Positions 1 through 9,173 of a DNA stretch of 64,000 nt are shown here, in pieces. Under the pieces are notes generated by a model, which saw nothing but the letters and a program-made list of their open reading frames with translations, was not told where the DNA came from and ran no database searches. The stretch covers positions 186,001-250,000 of the forward strand of contig JABAHL010000002.1 of NCBI GenBank assembly GCA_019353055.1. The letters run 5' to 3'. The position numbers were made by a program, and so were the translations under genes. Position 1 is the first letter of the stretch. Each line of letters begins with the position of its first letter. This DNA is from Faucicola osloensis_C (GTDB taxonomy: Bacteria; Pseudomonadota; Gammaproteobacteria; Pseudomonadales; Moraxellaceae).

Positions 1-973
1 CGATATTGACGAGCTGATGGCAAAATTGGGTGATATCCCCAAAGAATGGCTGGAACTCAAACTTGACCCCAACAATCTCACCGAAGCCCAGCGGCGCCTA
101 CTCAAAAAATATGGTTCGCTTGAAGCACTCATGCAAGCCCTAGAGGAACGGCTAAAAGAACAAAAAGAGCGACACCAAGGCGGTAACAAATGGGTCGGTA
201 CAGGCGGCTCATCGCCATTTGGGGCGTATGGTGACCATCCTGAAGGCGTACGAGTAGGCGGCGAAAGCCGAAAACGCTCAGCGGTCAAGATATGGGAGCA
301 GCGCAAATACCGCGATTTGGATACGGATAACCAGCTAGAGACGCGCTCCATGCAAATGGCACTGCGAAAACTGCGTAAATTCGCCCGTGATGGGGCGGCT
401 GATGAGCTTGATATTGGCTCAACCATCAAGAAAACCGCGCAAAAAGGGATGCTCGATGTACAGCTGCGTCCCGAACGCCGTAATCGTGTCAAAGTGCTCA
501 TGCTATTTGATATCGGTGGTAGTATGGACAGCTATATCGAAGCGTGTGAGCGCTTATTTGCCGCTGCAAAAAATGAGTTTAAGACGCTTGAATTTTTTTA
601 TTTTCATAACTGCGTCTATGAATATGTTTGGACAGAAAATGCCCGCCGTAATGCCAGTGCCGTGCCCACATTGGATGTGCTACACAAATACGGCAGTGAT
701 TATCGGGTGATTTTTGTCGGTGATGCGGCAATGTCGCCTTATGAGTTGTTATCTGTTGGCGGCAGCGTTGAGTATATGAGCCAAGATACGGGACAGGCGT
801 GGCTAAAACGTATCACTAACCACTTTGATAAAGTCGCATGGCTCAACCCTGAGGCACAAAGCTACTGGCAATACACGCAGACTATCGGCTTAATCAAAGA
901 TATCATGCAAGGTCATATGTACCCGATGACCTTGCATGGTATTGAAGATATGACCAAGTATTTGGCGCGGTAG
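1..973 (+). CDS. VWA domain protein, CoxE-like (5' end outside window)
   Basis: The reading frame is open from base 2, so the gene starts upstream of the window. ATG 17 is therefore probably internal. Counting from that Met, a charged helical N-terminal part is followed by a TGGSSPFG segment (about residues 62-69) and a von Willebrand A-like domain that begins with VKVLMLFDIGGSMD. The metal-site motif is DxGxS (D165, G167, S169) rather than the classical DxSxS, as is common in CoxE-like proteins. This family is usually encoded beside a MoxR-type AAA+ ATPase and is thought to act in metal insertion or complex maturation; the partner would lie to the left. Substrate unknown. A hairpin terminator follows the stop. 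Confidence 0.8.
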   Translation, partial: DIDELMAKLGDIPKEWLELKLDPNNLTEAQRRLLKKYGSLEALMQALEERLKEQKERHQGGNKWVGTGGSSPFGAYGDHPEGVRVGGESRKRSAVKIWEQRKYRDLDTDNQLETRSMQMALRKLRKFARDGAADELDIGSTIKKTAQKGMLDVQLRPERRNRVKVLMLFDIGGSMDSYIEACERLFAAAKNEFKTLEFFYFHNCVYEYVWTENARRNASAVPTLDVLHKYGSDYRVIFVGDAAMSPYELLSVGGSVEYMSQDTGQAWLKRITNHFDKVAWLNPEAQSYWQYTQTIGLIKDIMQGHMYPMTLHGIEDMTKYLAR

Positions 974-990
974 TATTGTTAAGGCAATTA

Positions 991-1021
991 AAAAAGCATG
1001 AATCAATTTCATGCTTTTTTT
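991..1021. terminator. Bidirectional intrinsic terminator
   Basis: A perfect 12-bp stem, AAAAAGCATGAA with TTCATGCTTTTT, has a 4-base loop and is flanked by A and T tracts. It lies 18 bp after the VWA gene and about 65 bp beyond the rlpA-like stop on the other strand, so it can serve both. Confidence 0.85.
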
Positions 1022-1085
1022 GTGCTGATGGGCTCATAGTCACCTAAAAGCTGTTATTAAGGTAAAACTACCTAATCAGCTAACA

Positions 1086-1670
1086 TTAGTTTGGACCACC
1101 CACACGTTCAATAACAACGTTGCCTGTGCCCGTGCTTGCTAAGCCAATTTGTTTGGCAGCGGCATACGATAAATCTAATACGCGATGGCTTGAAAATGGA
1201 CCGCGATCATTGACCTTTACCACAACGCTTTTGCCGTTTGATTTGTTGGTTACTTTAATATAACAGTTCATTGGCAATGAGCGATGCGCCGCAGTCAATG
1301 AATTGGCATCAAACGTATCACCGCTAGCAGTTTTACGACCTTGAAATTGGCGACCATACCAAGAGGCGACACCCGTTTGGCTAAAGCGATTGACCGTATT
1401 GGATGCAACGGCAGAAAGACGCTCTAACACGTCTGAATCTTTGCTAGCTTGTGAAGTGTCTTGGCTGATAAGTTGGCTGTCTAAAGCAAGGTTACGAGGT
1501 TGGCGGGCTGATTTGACTAAGTCTGATGCGTTGTTGTGCTGGCGGGTTAACTCATTAAGTACGTGATCTAAATTGCTCGTGGCTGCTTGAGTAGTTGAGC
1601 TAAGCGCCGTTACGCCACAAAAGCAAAGTAACGTCGCTACATTAGCTAAATTCGATTGACGCTTTGACAT
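1086..1670 (-). CDS. RlpA-like DPBB-domain secreted protein
   Basis: A 194-residue protein with a signal peptide (hydrophobic core ANVATLLCFCGVTAL, likely cleavage after TTQA). A double-psi beta-barrel domain follows, running from VASWYGRQFQGRKTASG through NDRGPFSSHRVLDLS. RlpA-family proteins bind or cleave peptidoglycan glycan strands that lack stem peptides, at the septum. No C-terminal SPOR domain is present, so septal targeting is not evident. The start was chosen at ATG 1670 because AGAGG lies a few bases upstream; a longer frame back to 1769 has no such site and would add a non-signal N-terminus. It is next to rodA, another envelope gene, in the same direction but 415 bp away. A shorter paralogue lies at 33661-33999. 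Confidence 0.85.
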   Translation of the reverse strand: MSKRQSNLANVATLLCFCGVTALSSTTQAATSNLDHVLNELTRQHNNASDLVKSARQPRNLALDSQLISQDTSQASKDSDVLERLSAVASNTVNRFSQTGVASWYGRQFQGRKTASGDTFDANSLTAAHRSLPMNCYIKVTNKSNGKSVVVKVNDRGPFSSHRVLDLSYAAAKQIGLASTGTGNVVIERVGGPN

Positions 1671-2085
1671 AATGACCTCTGAACAATCGCTCTTTACAAT
1701 GAGCGCCTCATATTTGGGAGCGCATAAGCCTTGATATGTCATGCATACAAATCGCTTATAGGGCACCAAGAAAATTTATGAGATTTAACAATTAGTCTAC
1801 AAATTTAACTTTGTTTCGGTATGTAATTGTTCAATCTTGATGACCCACAATAAGCAATTACGCGATTAAAATCACGATTTATTTAGATAAAAGGTATAAA
1901 AAAATAGATAAACGGTAAAAATTATTAAGTTTTACCATCATAATTGTTTAAAACTATTCATAAAAAAAGATATCTTTTATGCTAACTCTTTTACGTTTTT
2001 TACATTTAAAAATACCAAGTTACATAAAGAATCATTTATAAATAGCCTATTTACAAACAAAATATTTTCGAAGATAGTCTGATGG
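1671..2085. other. AT-rich intergenic region, no gene seen
   Basis: 415 bases between rodA and the rlpA-like gene, both on the minus strand. It is strongly AT-rich and probably holds the rlpA promoter. The only clear structure is an inverted repeat at 1914-1936 (GGTAAAA, 9-base loop, TTTTACC). Without an adjoining U-tract it is not a convincing terminator. No tRNA or small ORF is supported. Confidence 0.5.
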
Positions 2086-3231
2086 TTATTTAACATTATG
2101 CGAGGCAATTGACATCACTAGACCAAATCCTGCCATCAAAGTAATTAAAGCAGTACCGCCGTAGCTGATAAATGGCAAAGGAACGCCGACAACTGGCAAA
2201 ATACCTGCTACCATGCCGGCATTTACAAACACATACACAAAAAATGACATGGCAATCGCGCCAGAGAGTAATTTGCTGTAGACAGCAGTATTGGAGTAAG
2301 CAATAAATAAGGCGCGGCATAGAATACAAAAATACAGGAACATCAGTAAACTAACACCGATTAAGCCAAACTCCTCAGAAAAAGCCGCAATAATAAAATC
2401 GGTGTGACCTTCTGGTAAAAAGTGTAGATGAGATTGTGTGCCTTGCAAGTAGCCTTTACCTGTGAGTCCCCCTGAGCCAATCGCGGTTTTTGACTGCATG
2501 ATATTCCATCCAGCCCCCAAGGCATCGCTTTCAGGGTCTAGCAAAGTCAGGACGCGTCTGCGCTGGTAGTCGTGTAGCAGGTATTCCCAAGCCACAAAAA
2601 CAAAAGGAATAAACAGCGCCACCGCAGAGCCAATCATCCACCAAGGCAAACCCGATAAGAACAGCACAAATAAGCCACTAGATGCCACCAATAAAGAAGT
2701 ACCCAAGTCGGGCTGTTCAGCAATTAGCAGCACCGGAATACCAATCGCCACCAGCGTGATAAGCACTGTCGATAAACTTGGCGGCAAGTCGCGTTTGGAT
2801 AAAAACCAAGCAGTGAGCATCGGCATACCTAGCTTCATAAATTCTGACGGCTGCACACTACCAAATCCAGGAATATCAATCCAGCGCTGCGCACCCAGAC
2901 GAACCTCACCAATAATTTTGACCAGTATCAGTAATCCCACGCCACCCACATAAAAAAACGGGGTAAAATCACGGTAAAGACTGGGCGGGATTTGCGCCAT
3001 GACAATCATTACCACAAACGCGATGGTAAAACTGATGGTTTGACGGATGACCATCCCCATGTCTTGAGTAGAGGCACTGTATAAAATCGCTAAACCGAAT
3101 AAAGCCGTGACAAACAATAGCATCAATAACCAAGGGTCTAAATGCACGCGCTGCCAAAAGGAGGGTAGACTGTCATTACCAAAGTGATGAGCTTGCCTAG
3201 AAAAACGGTACTGTCCAATCTTATCTACCAT
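2086..3231 (-). CDS. rodA: RodA (MrdB), SEDS peptidoglycan glycosyltransferase
   Basis: A 381-residue polytopic inner-membrane protein with about ten hydrophobic segments. SEDS glycosyltransferases polymerise lipid II during cell elongation with a cognate class B PBP. Diagnostic sequences are the RWIDIPGFGSVQPSE stretch, AEQPDLGTSLL, the loop with GKGYLQGTQSHLHFLPEGHTD split over two conserved blocks (the LPEGHTDFI type is typical of RodA), and the C-terminal PLPFISYGGT signature. The ATG at 3231 was preferred to TTG 3240 and GTG 3237, which add only three residues. The partner mrdA (PBP2) is not in the window, so the gene stands apart from the usual mrdA-rodA pair. Confidence 0.95.
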   Translation of the reverse strand: MVDKIGQYRFSRQAHHFGNDSLPSFWQRVHLDPWLLMLLFVTALFGLAILYSASTQDMGMVIRQTISFTIAFVVMIVMAQIPPSLYRDFTPFFYVGGVGLLILVKIIGEVRLGAQRWIDIPGFGSVQPSEFMKLGMPMLTAWFLSKRDLPPSLSTVLITLVAIGIPVLLIAEQPDLGTSLLVASSGLFVLFLSGLPWWMIGSAVALFIPFVFVAWEYLLHDYQRRRVLTLLDPESDALGAGWNIMQSKTAIGSGGLTGKGYLQGTQSHLHFLPEGHTDFIIAAFSEEFGLIGVSLLMFLYFCILCRALFIAYSNTAVYSKLLSGAIAMSFFVYVFVNAGMVAGILPVVGVPLPFISYGGTALITLMAGFGLVMSIASHNVK

Positions 3232-3566
3232 ACACACCAAACATCAAATTAACCCGGTGACAATAAGTCTGTAAAAAGACACAAAAATAGGCTCAATAGT
3301 TTATATGGCTTAATGTGATTTTGGTAGTCTTAATAATGTAATAGTTTATAACACTTGTTTCATAGAAATAAGTCACTATATTAAGTGAGCTATTAATTAA
3401 GCTTAATTATGAAGTGAACATAACTATTAAGTAAGTAAAAATTAAGTTAAGTGAAAATAATTATCAGGTAGGCATGATTACCTAAACATATCAAGCCCAC
3501 TTTTTTGACAGTTGCTCATAAGTCCGTGGTGTTTTTCCATTTTGACGAAACGTGAATAGGCAGTCC
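3232..3566. promoter_or_regulatory. Divergent intergenic region with palindrome
   Basis: About 330 AT-rich bases separate rodA (minus) from the M15-like gene (plus), so promoters in both directions are expected here. A perfect 16-bp palindrome, TAATTAAGCTTAATTA, lies at 3394-3409. Variants of TTAAGT recur around it (near 3381, 3424 and 3443). This could be an operator cluster, but in such AT-rich DNA chance is a real alternative. Confidence 0.35.
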
Positions 3567-4505
3567 ATGACACATCAAAACAAGACCAAAAATAAACCAA
3601 GTATTATCGAAGACAACGCGCAAACAGCCCAGTATGCCAAGCCCGAGAGTGCCAATACCCAGAATATCAACACTACCAAGACTCAGAATACCAAAACCAA
3701 GATTTTAACAGGCATTGTTGGCTCAGGGATGATAATGACATTGCTTATCGCCTGTAATCATCCCGTCACACCCGTCGATAACCGAAAACCTACTACGACC
3801 ATCGTTCGTCAAACCCAGCCAAATCCTAAAAATCCTACTGTCACGCAGACTGACAATATGCGCGGTCTTATTCTCAACCGTCAAAACACAACCCGACCTA
3901 CCACAGATTATGGCGCCCTCAAAAATAGCACACGATACAATAGCAACGTTGTCTATACCAATGATGCAGATTTTAAGGATTGGCTGGCTAGCCACAGTTA
4001 TCAGCAATCAGAAGTGTTGGCTTATCAAAATTATTTGCAAAGCCAATTAGGCAGTATTCCGCCGATGGATCAGTTAATCACGAGTGCCAGAGATGCACGG
4101 CGCTGCGGTTTTGAGCCGTATGAAGTGCCGCCTGCGTCACTATGGCAAAATATCGTGCCCACTCTGCAAATGCTGCAGCAACTGCAAAAACAAGGTTACT
4201 TGCCGTATTCGACAGTGATACGCTCCGTGTATCGAAACCCTGCATTGAATGATTGCGCGGGCGGTGCGGGCGAGAGTAAGCACATGACCAATGGCGCAAT
4301 TGATATTTGGATACCTGAAAACGAAGCCAACAAATGGGCGATAGAAAGTACCTTTGATGGGCTTTGCCAGTTTTGGCAGTCCAACGGGCAAGCCTATAGC
4401 TTTGGACTTGGCTTGTATCCGACAGGCTCAGTGCACCTTGATACGCAAGGCTTTCGAAAATGGGGCGCAAGCCATAGCTCAAGCTCATCACCCTGCCGTT
4501 TTTAA
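3567..4505 (+). CDS. Putative M15-family (Peptidase_M15_3-like) lipoprotein
   Basis: About 312 residues. The C-terminal third carries the features of the M15 carboxypeptidase/DUF882-like fold: SVYRNPALND, GESKHMTNGAIDIW and GSVHLDTQGFRKWG, giving the H-x6-D and HxD zinc-ligand pattern. Such enzymes cut D-Ala-containing or related peptide cross-links in murein. A hydrophobic stretch ending in the lipobox LLIAC suggests a lipoprotein. It lies about 60 residues from the proposed start, behind an N/T/Q-rich polar segment, which is unusually far. ATG 3567 was chosen over GTG 3552. The 3' end faces the M16 pair. Confidence 0.65.
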   Translation: MTHQNKTKNKPSIIEDNAQTAQYAKPESANTQNINTTKTQNTKTKILTGIVGSGMIMTLLIACNHPVTPVDNRKPTTTIVRQTQPNPKNPTVTQTDNMRGLILNRQNTTRPTTDYGALKNSTRYNSNVVYTNDADFKDWLASHSYQQSEVLAYQNYLQSQLGSIPPMDQLITSARDARRCGFEPYEVPPASLWQNIVPTLQMLQQLQKQGYLPYSTVIRSVYRNPALNDCAGGAGESKHMTNGAIDIWIPENEANKWAIESTFDGLCQFWQSNGQAYSFGLGLYPTGSVHLDTQGFRKWGASHSSSSSPCRF

Positions 4506-4537
4506 CCCTGTCGCAACTGTTAAGCTGTTAGCATTGG

Positions 4538-6010
4538 CTATTTAGAGGTTTTTGTTGTGTCTGGCGTGGCGTTACCAACTGTCAAAATCAAAAACTTGTT
4601 AGGGTCAATGAGGTCTTTATAGCTTTGATTAACAGCGTGAAGGTCGGCGCGCTGCACGCGCGTCACATAATCGGTCAAGTAACTATCTGGCAACTGATAA
4701 AACCCCATCATACCAATTGTGGCATTCATGGCAGCATTGCTAGCAAAGCTAGTTGGGAAACTGTTGATTAAACTGTCTTTGGTTAAAGCCAATTCATTTG
4801 GCGTTACCCCTTTTTCTAGCGTATTGTTGATAACTTGCTTGGTCGCCTCAATTGCTTCTTGCGACTTTTGGTTACGGGTAGAAAAACTAATGGTATAGCT
4901 GCCTTGGGCAAGCATCGGCGTGGTGCTGCTATAAATGCCATAGGTGAGCCCGCGTTTTTTACGGATGTCTTCCATCAATCTGGCTTGAAAATTGCCGCCC
5001 CCGACGATTTCATCGGCAATGGCAAAGTTGGTTTGACGCTGCAAGCCTAAGCTATCCACCACGCGTTTTTGACCCAATTGCCCCATCAATACGGTGGTTT
5101 GGGTGCTGTCAAATGGGATATGAATCGTTTTAGCGGCGTTCAAAGGCTTGGCATCGGCAAGCTTTGGGGCAGCTTTGCCAACGGGCATTTGAGCGGTTAG
5201 CTGATTGGCAAGCGCCCGCGCGCGCTCAAGACTGATATCGCCTGTAATGGCAATATTCGCGTTGTTCGCCACCAAAAACTGCTGGCTAAAAGCTTTGAGA
5301 TCGGTGGCATTAATTTTGGCAATGCTGTCTTCCGTGCCTTGGGTGGGGTGGGCGTAGGGGTGATTCCCATAAAGCGCCGCAGCAAAGGCTTTGCTTGCGA
5401 TGCTATCTGGGTCTTCTTTGGCTTGTTGCAGGCTGATTAAATACTGGGCTTTGGTACGTTCAAAGTTTTTGTTTGGAAACGTAGGCTGGGTCATCATATC
5501 GCTCATTAAACCAAGCGCAGGGGATAAATGCGCTTCATCGGATAGACTGCGCAAACTCACGATAAACATGTCTTTATAAGCACGGGCAGATAACTCAATC
5601 CCAAGCTGCTCACTGGTCTCAGCAATCTCATCTTCGCTTTTATGGCGTGTGCCCTGATCCAGCATACTCGCGGTCAGACTGGCAATCCCAAAACCGCCTT
5701 TTTTAATGGCTTCATCGCGAGCCGAGCCTGCATTAAAATACACACTGACATCCACAATCGGTAAATGATGGGTTTGTACCAAAGCGACTGGGGTGCCCGA
5801 ATCCGTCGTAAAGTGGATGATATGCGGTAGGGTCACTTTTAACGGTGCTGTGGTTTTTAGGCTGGTTAATTTGTCTAAAGCGGCAATGGGTGCACTGGGG
5901 TCAACATTGCCACTACTGTGAGCATCGCTATGGGTGGCAGGTTCAGCATGGCCCCCTTGCGTGGCAATCGTGGTCATTAGTAATAAGATTTTAGCTAAGC
6001 GTGGTTTCAT
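4538..6010 (-). CDS. M16B peptidase-like protein without zinc site
   Basis: About 490 residues with an N-terminal signal peptide (MKPRLAKILLLM..., likely cut after GGHA), so periplasmic. The two-domain M16 fold is recognisable (YFNAGSARDE, RKKRGLTYGIYSS, and the typical FEKT-like and QAKEDPDSIASKAF stretches). Where an active M16 enzyme has HxxEH the sequence reads GIASLTASMLDQGT: both His and the Glu are replaced by Ser, Ala and Ser. It is thus the non-catalytic partner, and follows the active M16 gene at 6108-7622 in the same direction with a 97-bp gap. Known M16B pairs work as heterodimers. The start at 6010 fits the signal peptide; ATGs at 6025 and 6061 are in frame upstream. Confidence 0.85.
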   Translation of the reverse strand: MKPRLAKILLLMTTIATQGGHAEPATHSDAHSSGNVDPSAPIAALDKLTSLKTTAPLKVTLPHIIHFTTDSGTPVALVQTHHLPIVDVSVYFNAGSARDEAIKKGGFGIASLTASMLDQGTRHKSEDEIAETSEQLGIELSARAYKDMFIVSLRSLSDEAHLSPALGLMSDMMTQPTFPNKNFERTKAQYLISLQQAKEDPDSIASKAFAAALYGNHPYAHPTQGTEDSIAKINATDLKAFSQQFLVANNANIAITGDISLERARALANQLTAQMPVGKAAPKLADAKPLNAAKTIHIPFDSTQTTVLMGQLGQKRVVDSLGLQRQTNFAIADEIVGGGNFQARLMEDIRKKRGLTYGIYSSTTPMLAQGSYTISFSTRNQKSQEAIEATKQVINNTLEKGVTPNELALTKDSLINSFPTSFASNAAMNATIGMMGFYQLPDSYLTDYVTRVQRADLHAVNQSYKDLIDPNKFLILTVGNATPDTTKTSK

Positions 6011-6107
6011 TTTTTTTCTCAACATTCTAAGGATGGTCTGACAGCAATGTGGGCAAGTCAAGTGAGCGCAACTTAAGTGATGATAAGTTAAGTTACTGGT
6101 TTTATAG

Positions 6108-7622
6108 TTATTTATTGGGTTTATTTTCTTTTACCACATTGAGCACGGTTAAATTGTCGTTAACCAAATATTTGCTAGCGGCAGCGTGTAAGTCACTTTC
6201 TGTGATGCTATCTAAGGTTTTGGGTAGGTTAAACACCATCCGATCATCAAGCCCAATGCTGTTTAGACTGCCAATCATCTGCGCTTGTCCGCTGATACTA
6301 TCTTGGCTATAAATTAAGTTGGTCATGGTGTTGGTTTTGGCACGGGTCAGTTCACTTTGTGCAATCGGTTGGGTTTTGAGCGCGTCAATCTCAGCAATGA
6401 TTGCTTGTTTGGCTTGGGCAAGCGTAACGCCATCTCGCGGGGTGGCTTGAATTAAAAATAGCCCATCGCCCCGACTAAAGGCACTGTAACCACTGCCGAC
6501 GGAGGCTAGTAGCTGTTTTTCCCGTACTAGGCGTTTTTCTAGGCGCGCAGATAGACCGCCATCGAGCACATCGGCTAACAGCGATAGACTATAGGCGGTT
6601 TTTGGGTCTTTTGCTGTGGTAAGCGTAGGCACGTTAAACGCCATCATGACCATAGGCACTTGTACCGGCAATTGGGTGGTTTTTTCTTGATAACCACGAA
6701 AGCCTGGCTGTATCACACTGGGGCGTGTTGGCAGGGTTTGCGGTTTTTTATCGGCAAAGTATTTTTTGACTTCATTGATAGCCTGTGTCGGATTGACATC
6801 GCCCACGATTACTAAGGTCGCATTGTTGGGCGCATACCATGTTTTATACCAATTGGTTAGGTCTTTTAGACCAATGGATTCGATTTCTGCCATGGGGCCA
6901 ATGACCGATTCGCCTTTGGGGCTATTGGGGTAAGCCATTTTGCTAAACTGCTCGTAGGCGCGGGCGTTTGGGTTGTCATCGGTGCGCTGGCGGCGCTCTT
7001 CCATCACCACTTGGCGCTCGGCGGTAAAGTCGCTGTCTTTTAGCTGTAAATGGGTCATCCGATCGGCTTCAAGCTCTAGGGCGAGCGCTAAGCGATTGGC
7101 AGGGAAAATTTCATAATATGCGGTGTAGTCATAGCTGGTAAAGGCATTATTGCTACCGCCAAACTTGGCGATGAGGCGTTCAAAATCCGCTGAGGACACG
7201 TTTTTTGTTCCCTTAAACATCATATGCTCAAGCAAATGCGACATACCGCCTAAGTTAGTGGGTTCATCCGCAGCACCCACGCGATACCATACTTGGCTGA
7301 TTACCACAGGGGAGCGGTGATCTTCTTTAATTATCACCTTTAAGCCATTAGCCAGCGTATATTCATGGCGCGTTGCTGCCCTAGCGCTGTCAAAATCTGT
7401 GATACTCGGCGTTTGCTGGGTTGCATCAGTTACCGCGTTAGCAGTTGGGTGGGCATTAATAGGCGTATTGACTACAGTCGGGGTAGTTTTGGTCGGCATG
7501 GTTTTGGCTGCGATGGTCTGCACAGTGCTGCAACCTGATACACTGAGCGCATAGGTCAATGCGGCAGCAAGGATGGTAAGGTTAAAAAATGTAGGCTTTG
7601 ACACAGGTTTTCGGTTTAACAT
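6108..7622 (-). CDS. M16 family zinc metallopeptidase, lipoprotein
   Basis: 504 residues. The N-terminus has a hydrophobic stretch ending in the lipobox VSGC (Cys31), so it is a predicted lipoprotein facing the periplasm. The inverzincin motif HLLEH is at residues 129-133 and a third ligand candidate is Glu209, at the family's expected spacing of about 76 residues. The GxxYxA-like and C-terminal half-domain regions are also present. It is first in a likely two-gene operon with the degenerate M16 gene downstream. The substrate is unknown; related proteins degrade or process small peptides. An AGAGAAACC stretch just before ATG 7622 supports the start. Confidence 0.9.
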   Translation of the reverse strand: MLNRKPVSKPTFFNLTILAAALTYALSVSGCSTVQTIAAKTMPTKTTPTVVNTPINAHPTANAVTDATQQTPSITDFDSARAATRHEYTLANGLKVIIKEDHRSPVVISQVWYRVGAADEPTNLGGMSHLLEHMMFKGTKNVSSADFERLIAKFGGSNNAFTSYDYTAYYEIFPANRLALALELEADRMTHLQLKDSDFTAERQVVMEERRQRTDDNPNARAYEQFSKMAYPNSPKGESVIGPMAEIESIGLKDLTNWYKTWYAPNNATLVIVGDVNPTQAINEVKKYFADKKPQTLPTRPSVIQPGFRGYQEKTTQLPVQVPMVMMAFNVPTLTTAKDPKTAYSLSLLADVLDGGLSARLEKRLVREKQLLASVGSGYSAFSRGDGLFLIQATPRDGVTLAQAKQAIIAEIDALKTQPIAQSELTRAKTNTMTNLIYSQDSISGQAQMIGSLNSIGLDDRMVFNLPKTLDSITESDLHAAASKYLVNDNLTVLNVVKENKPNK

Positions 7623-7958
7623 GGTTTCTCTTTAACTTTTAATCTGGTTTTTTTGATTGTGGGGCAATGGGGTTTGCAGGCATTATAAAAGATAGACCAT
7701 GATAACGGATGTTGGCATTGATTGCTATTTGAAAGCCCACTGCATAGTTAAATACGACTAAATACGAGCTTCTAAATATGAATAAGTACGAGCTGCAAGT
7801 TTTTAGCGCAGCAAGCTGTAAACGGACAGTTTTTCTCATACCACACATCCTATGGGTTTAAGGGATTGATAGTATGTTTATTTCAAACTGCGAACAAACA
7901 CTGTTATAATTTTATACATCTCAATATTTTAATGACAAATTTAACCATAGGCGATGAT

Positions 7959-9170
7959 ATGAGTAGCAACCAATTTAATAACAATGCTTCTAATAAGGTG
8001 GTAATTAATTTTAATAACCAAACGACTAATTTTGATGATGCTACGATTCCCAATCTCCCTGTGCAAGATGTGCCAATTATTGAAACGCCGCGTATCGCTG
8101 AAGCCGCCCAAACGTCGACGCTGCAAACACCCGTGACAGCTCCGTCTGTGTCACCCATGCCGCAAAGCCAGCACCAAGGGCAGCCTGCACCCACACAGCA
8201 GCCATCTGCCAATACGGCTGAGCCAACCGCAGAACCTGAACAAAAAGGTGGCTGGTTTAGCCGCATGAAGCAAGGCTTGTCAAAAAGTCGTAAAAACTTG
8301 ACCGAAGGCTTAACCAATATTTTGATTGGTGGTAAAGAAATTGATGATGAGCTACTAGAAGAAGTCGAAGACCAACTGTTGGTCGCCGACATTGGGGTGA
8401 ATGCCACCAGTCGCATTATCAAAAACTTGACCGAAGCCACTGCCCGCGGCGATTTGATTTATTCGCATTCACTGTATAAAGCGCTACAAAAAGAACTAAC
8501 CGATATCTTGACACCCAAAGTTGCGCCACTGGTGGTAGATGCTAGCACAAAACCGTTTGTTATCTTGGTCGTGGGGGTCAATGGCGTGGGTAAAACCACC
8601 ACCATCGGTAAACTTGCCAAACGTCTGCAAGGTGAAGGAAAATCAGTGATGTTAGCAGCGGGCGATACGTTCCGTGCGGCAGCCACCGAGCAATTGCAAG
8701 TTTGGGGGGAGCGCAATAATATCCCTGTTGTCGCCCAAGGTCATGGCTCAGACAGTGCCTCGGTGATTTTTGACGCCATTCAATCTGCCAAAGCCCGTGG
8801 CATTGACGTGCTGATTGCCGATACTGCAGGGCGTCTACAAAATAAAACCAATTTGATGGAAGAGCTGAAAAAAGTGATTCGCGTCATGCAAAAAGCCGAT
8901 CCGACAGCGCCGCATGAATCCATGATTGTGCTCGACGCGGGTACAGGACAAAATGCCCTAAATCAAGTAGAAATCTTCAATGAAGCAGTGCCACTGACAG
9001 GCGTGACCGTCACCAAATTAGATGGCACCGCAAAAGGCGGCGTGGTATTTAATATCGCTGAAAACACCAACGTGCCGATTCGTTTTATTGGCGTGGGTGA
9101 AAAAATTGATGATTTGCGCCCATTTCAAGCCGATGATTTTGTCAAAGCGCTATTTGAAAAAGATGAGTAA
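7959..9170 (+). CDS. ftsY: FtsY, signal recognition particle receptor GTPase
   Basis: About 403 residues. FtsY docks SRP-ribosome complexes at the inner membrane and hands nascent chains to SecYEG. A polar, Q/P/T-rich and acidic A domain of roughly 100 residues comes first, as in gammaproteobacterial FtsY. The NG domain follows, with P-loop GVNGVGKTTTIGKLAKRL, DTFRAAATEQL, DTAGRLQNK and TKLDGTAKGG. The start at ATG 7959 has TAGGCG 8 bases upstream. In-frame ATG 7932 and TTG 7866 are less likely. It is divergent from the M16 pair, and the rsmD gene often found beside ftsY is not here. The next gene starts 3 bp after the stop. Confidence 0.95.
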   Translation: MSSNQFNNNASNKVVINFNNQTTNFDDATIPNLPVQDVPIIETPRIAEAAQTSTLQTPVTAPSVSPMPQSQHQGQPAPTQQPSANTAEPTAEPEQKGGWFSRMKQGLSKSRKNLTEGLTNILIGGKEIDDELLEEVEDQLLVADIGVNATSRIIKNLTEATARGDLIYSHSLYKALQKELTDILTPKVAPLVVDASTKPFVILVVGVNGVGKTTTIGKLAKRLQGEGKSVMLAAGDTFRAAATEQLQVWGERNNIPVVAQGHGSDSASVIFDAIQSAKARGIDVLIADTAGRLQNKTNLMEELKKVIRVMQKADPTAPHESMIVLDAGTGQNALNQVEIFNEAVPLTGVTVTKLDGTAKGGVVFNIAENTNVPIRFIGVGEKIDDLRPFQADDFVKALFEKDE

Positions 9171-9173
9171 CTC

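Noticed and set aside
7639..7848. A 69-codon minus-strand frame between ftsY and the M16 gene
   Set aside because: No recognisable domain, hydrophobic/basic mix, no good ribosome-binding site; likely chance in a promoter region.
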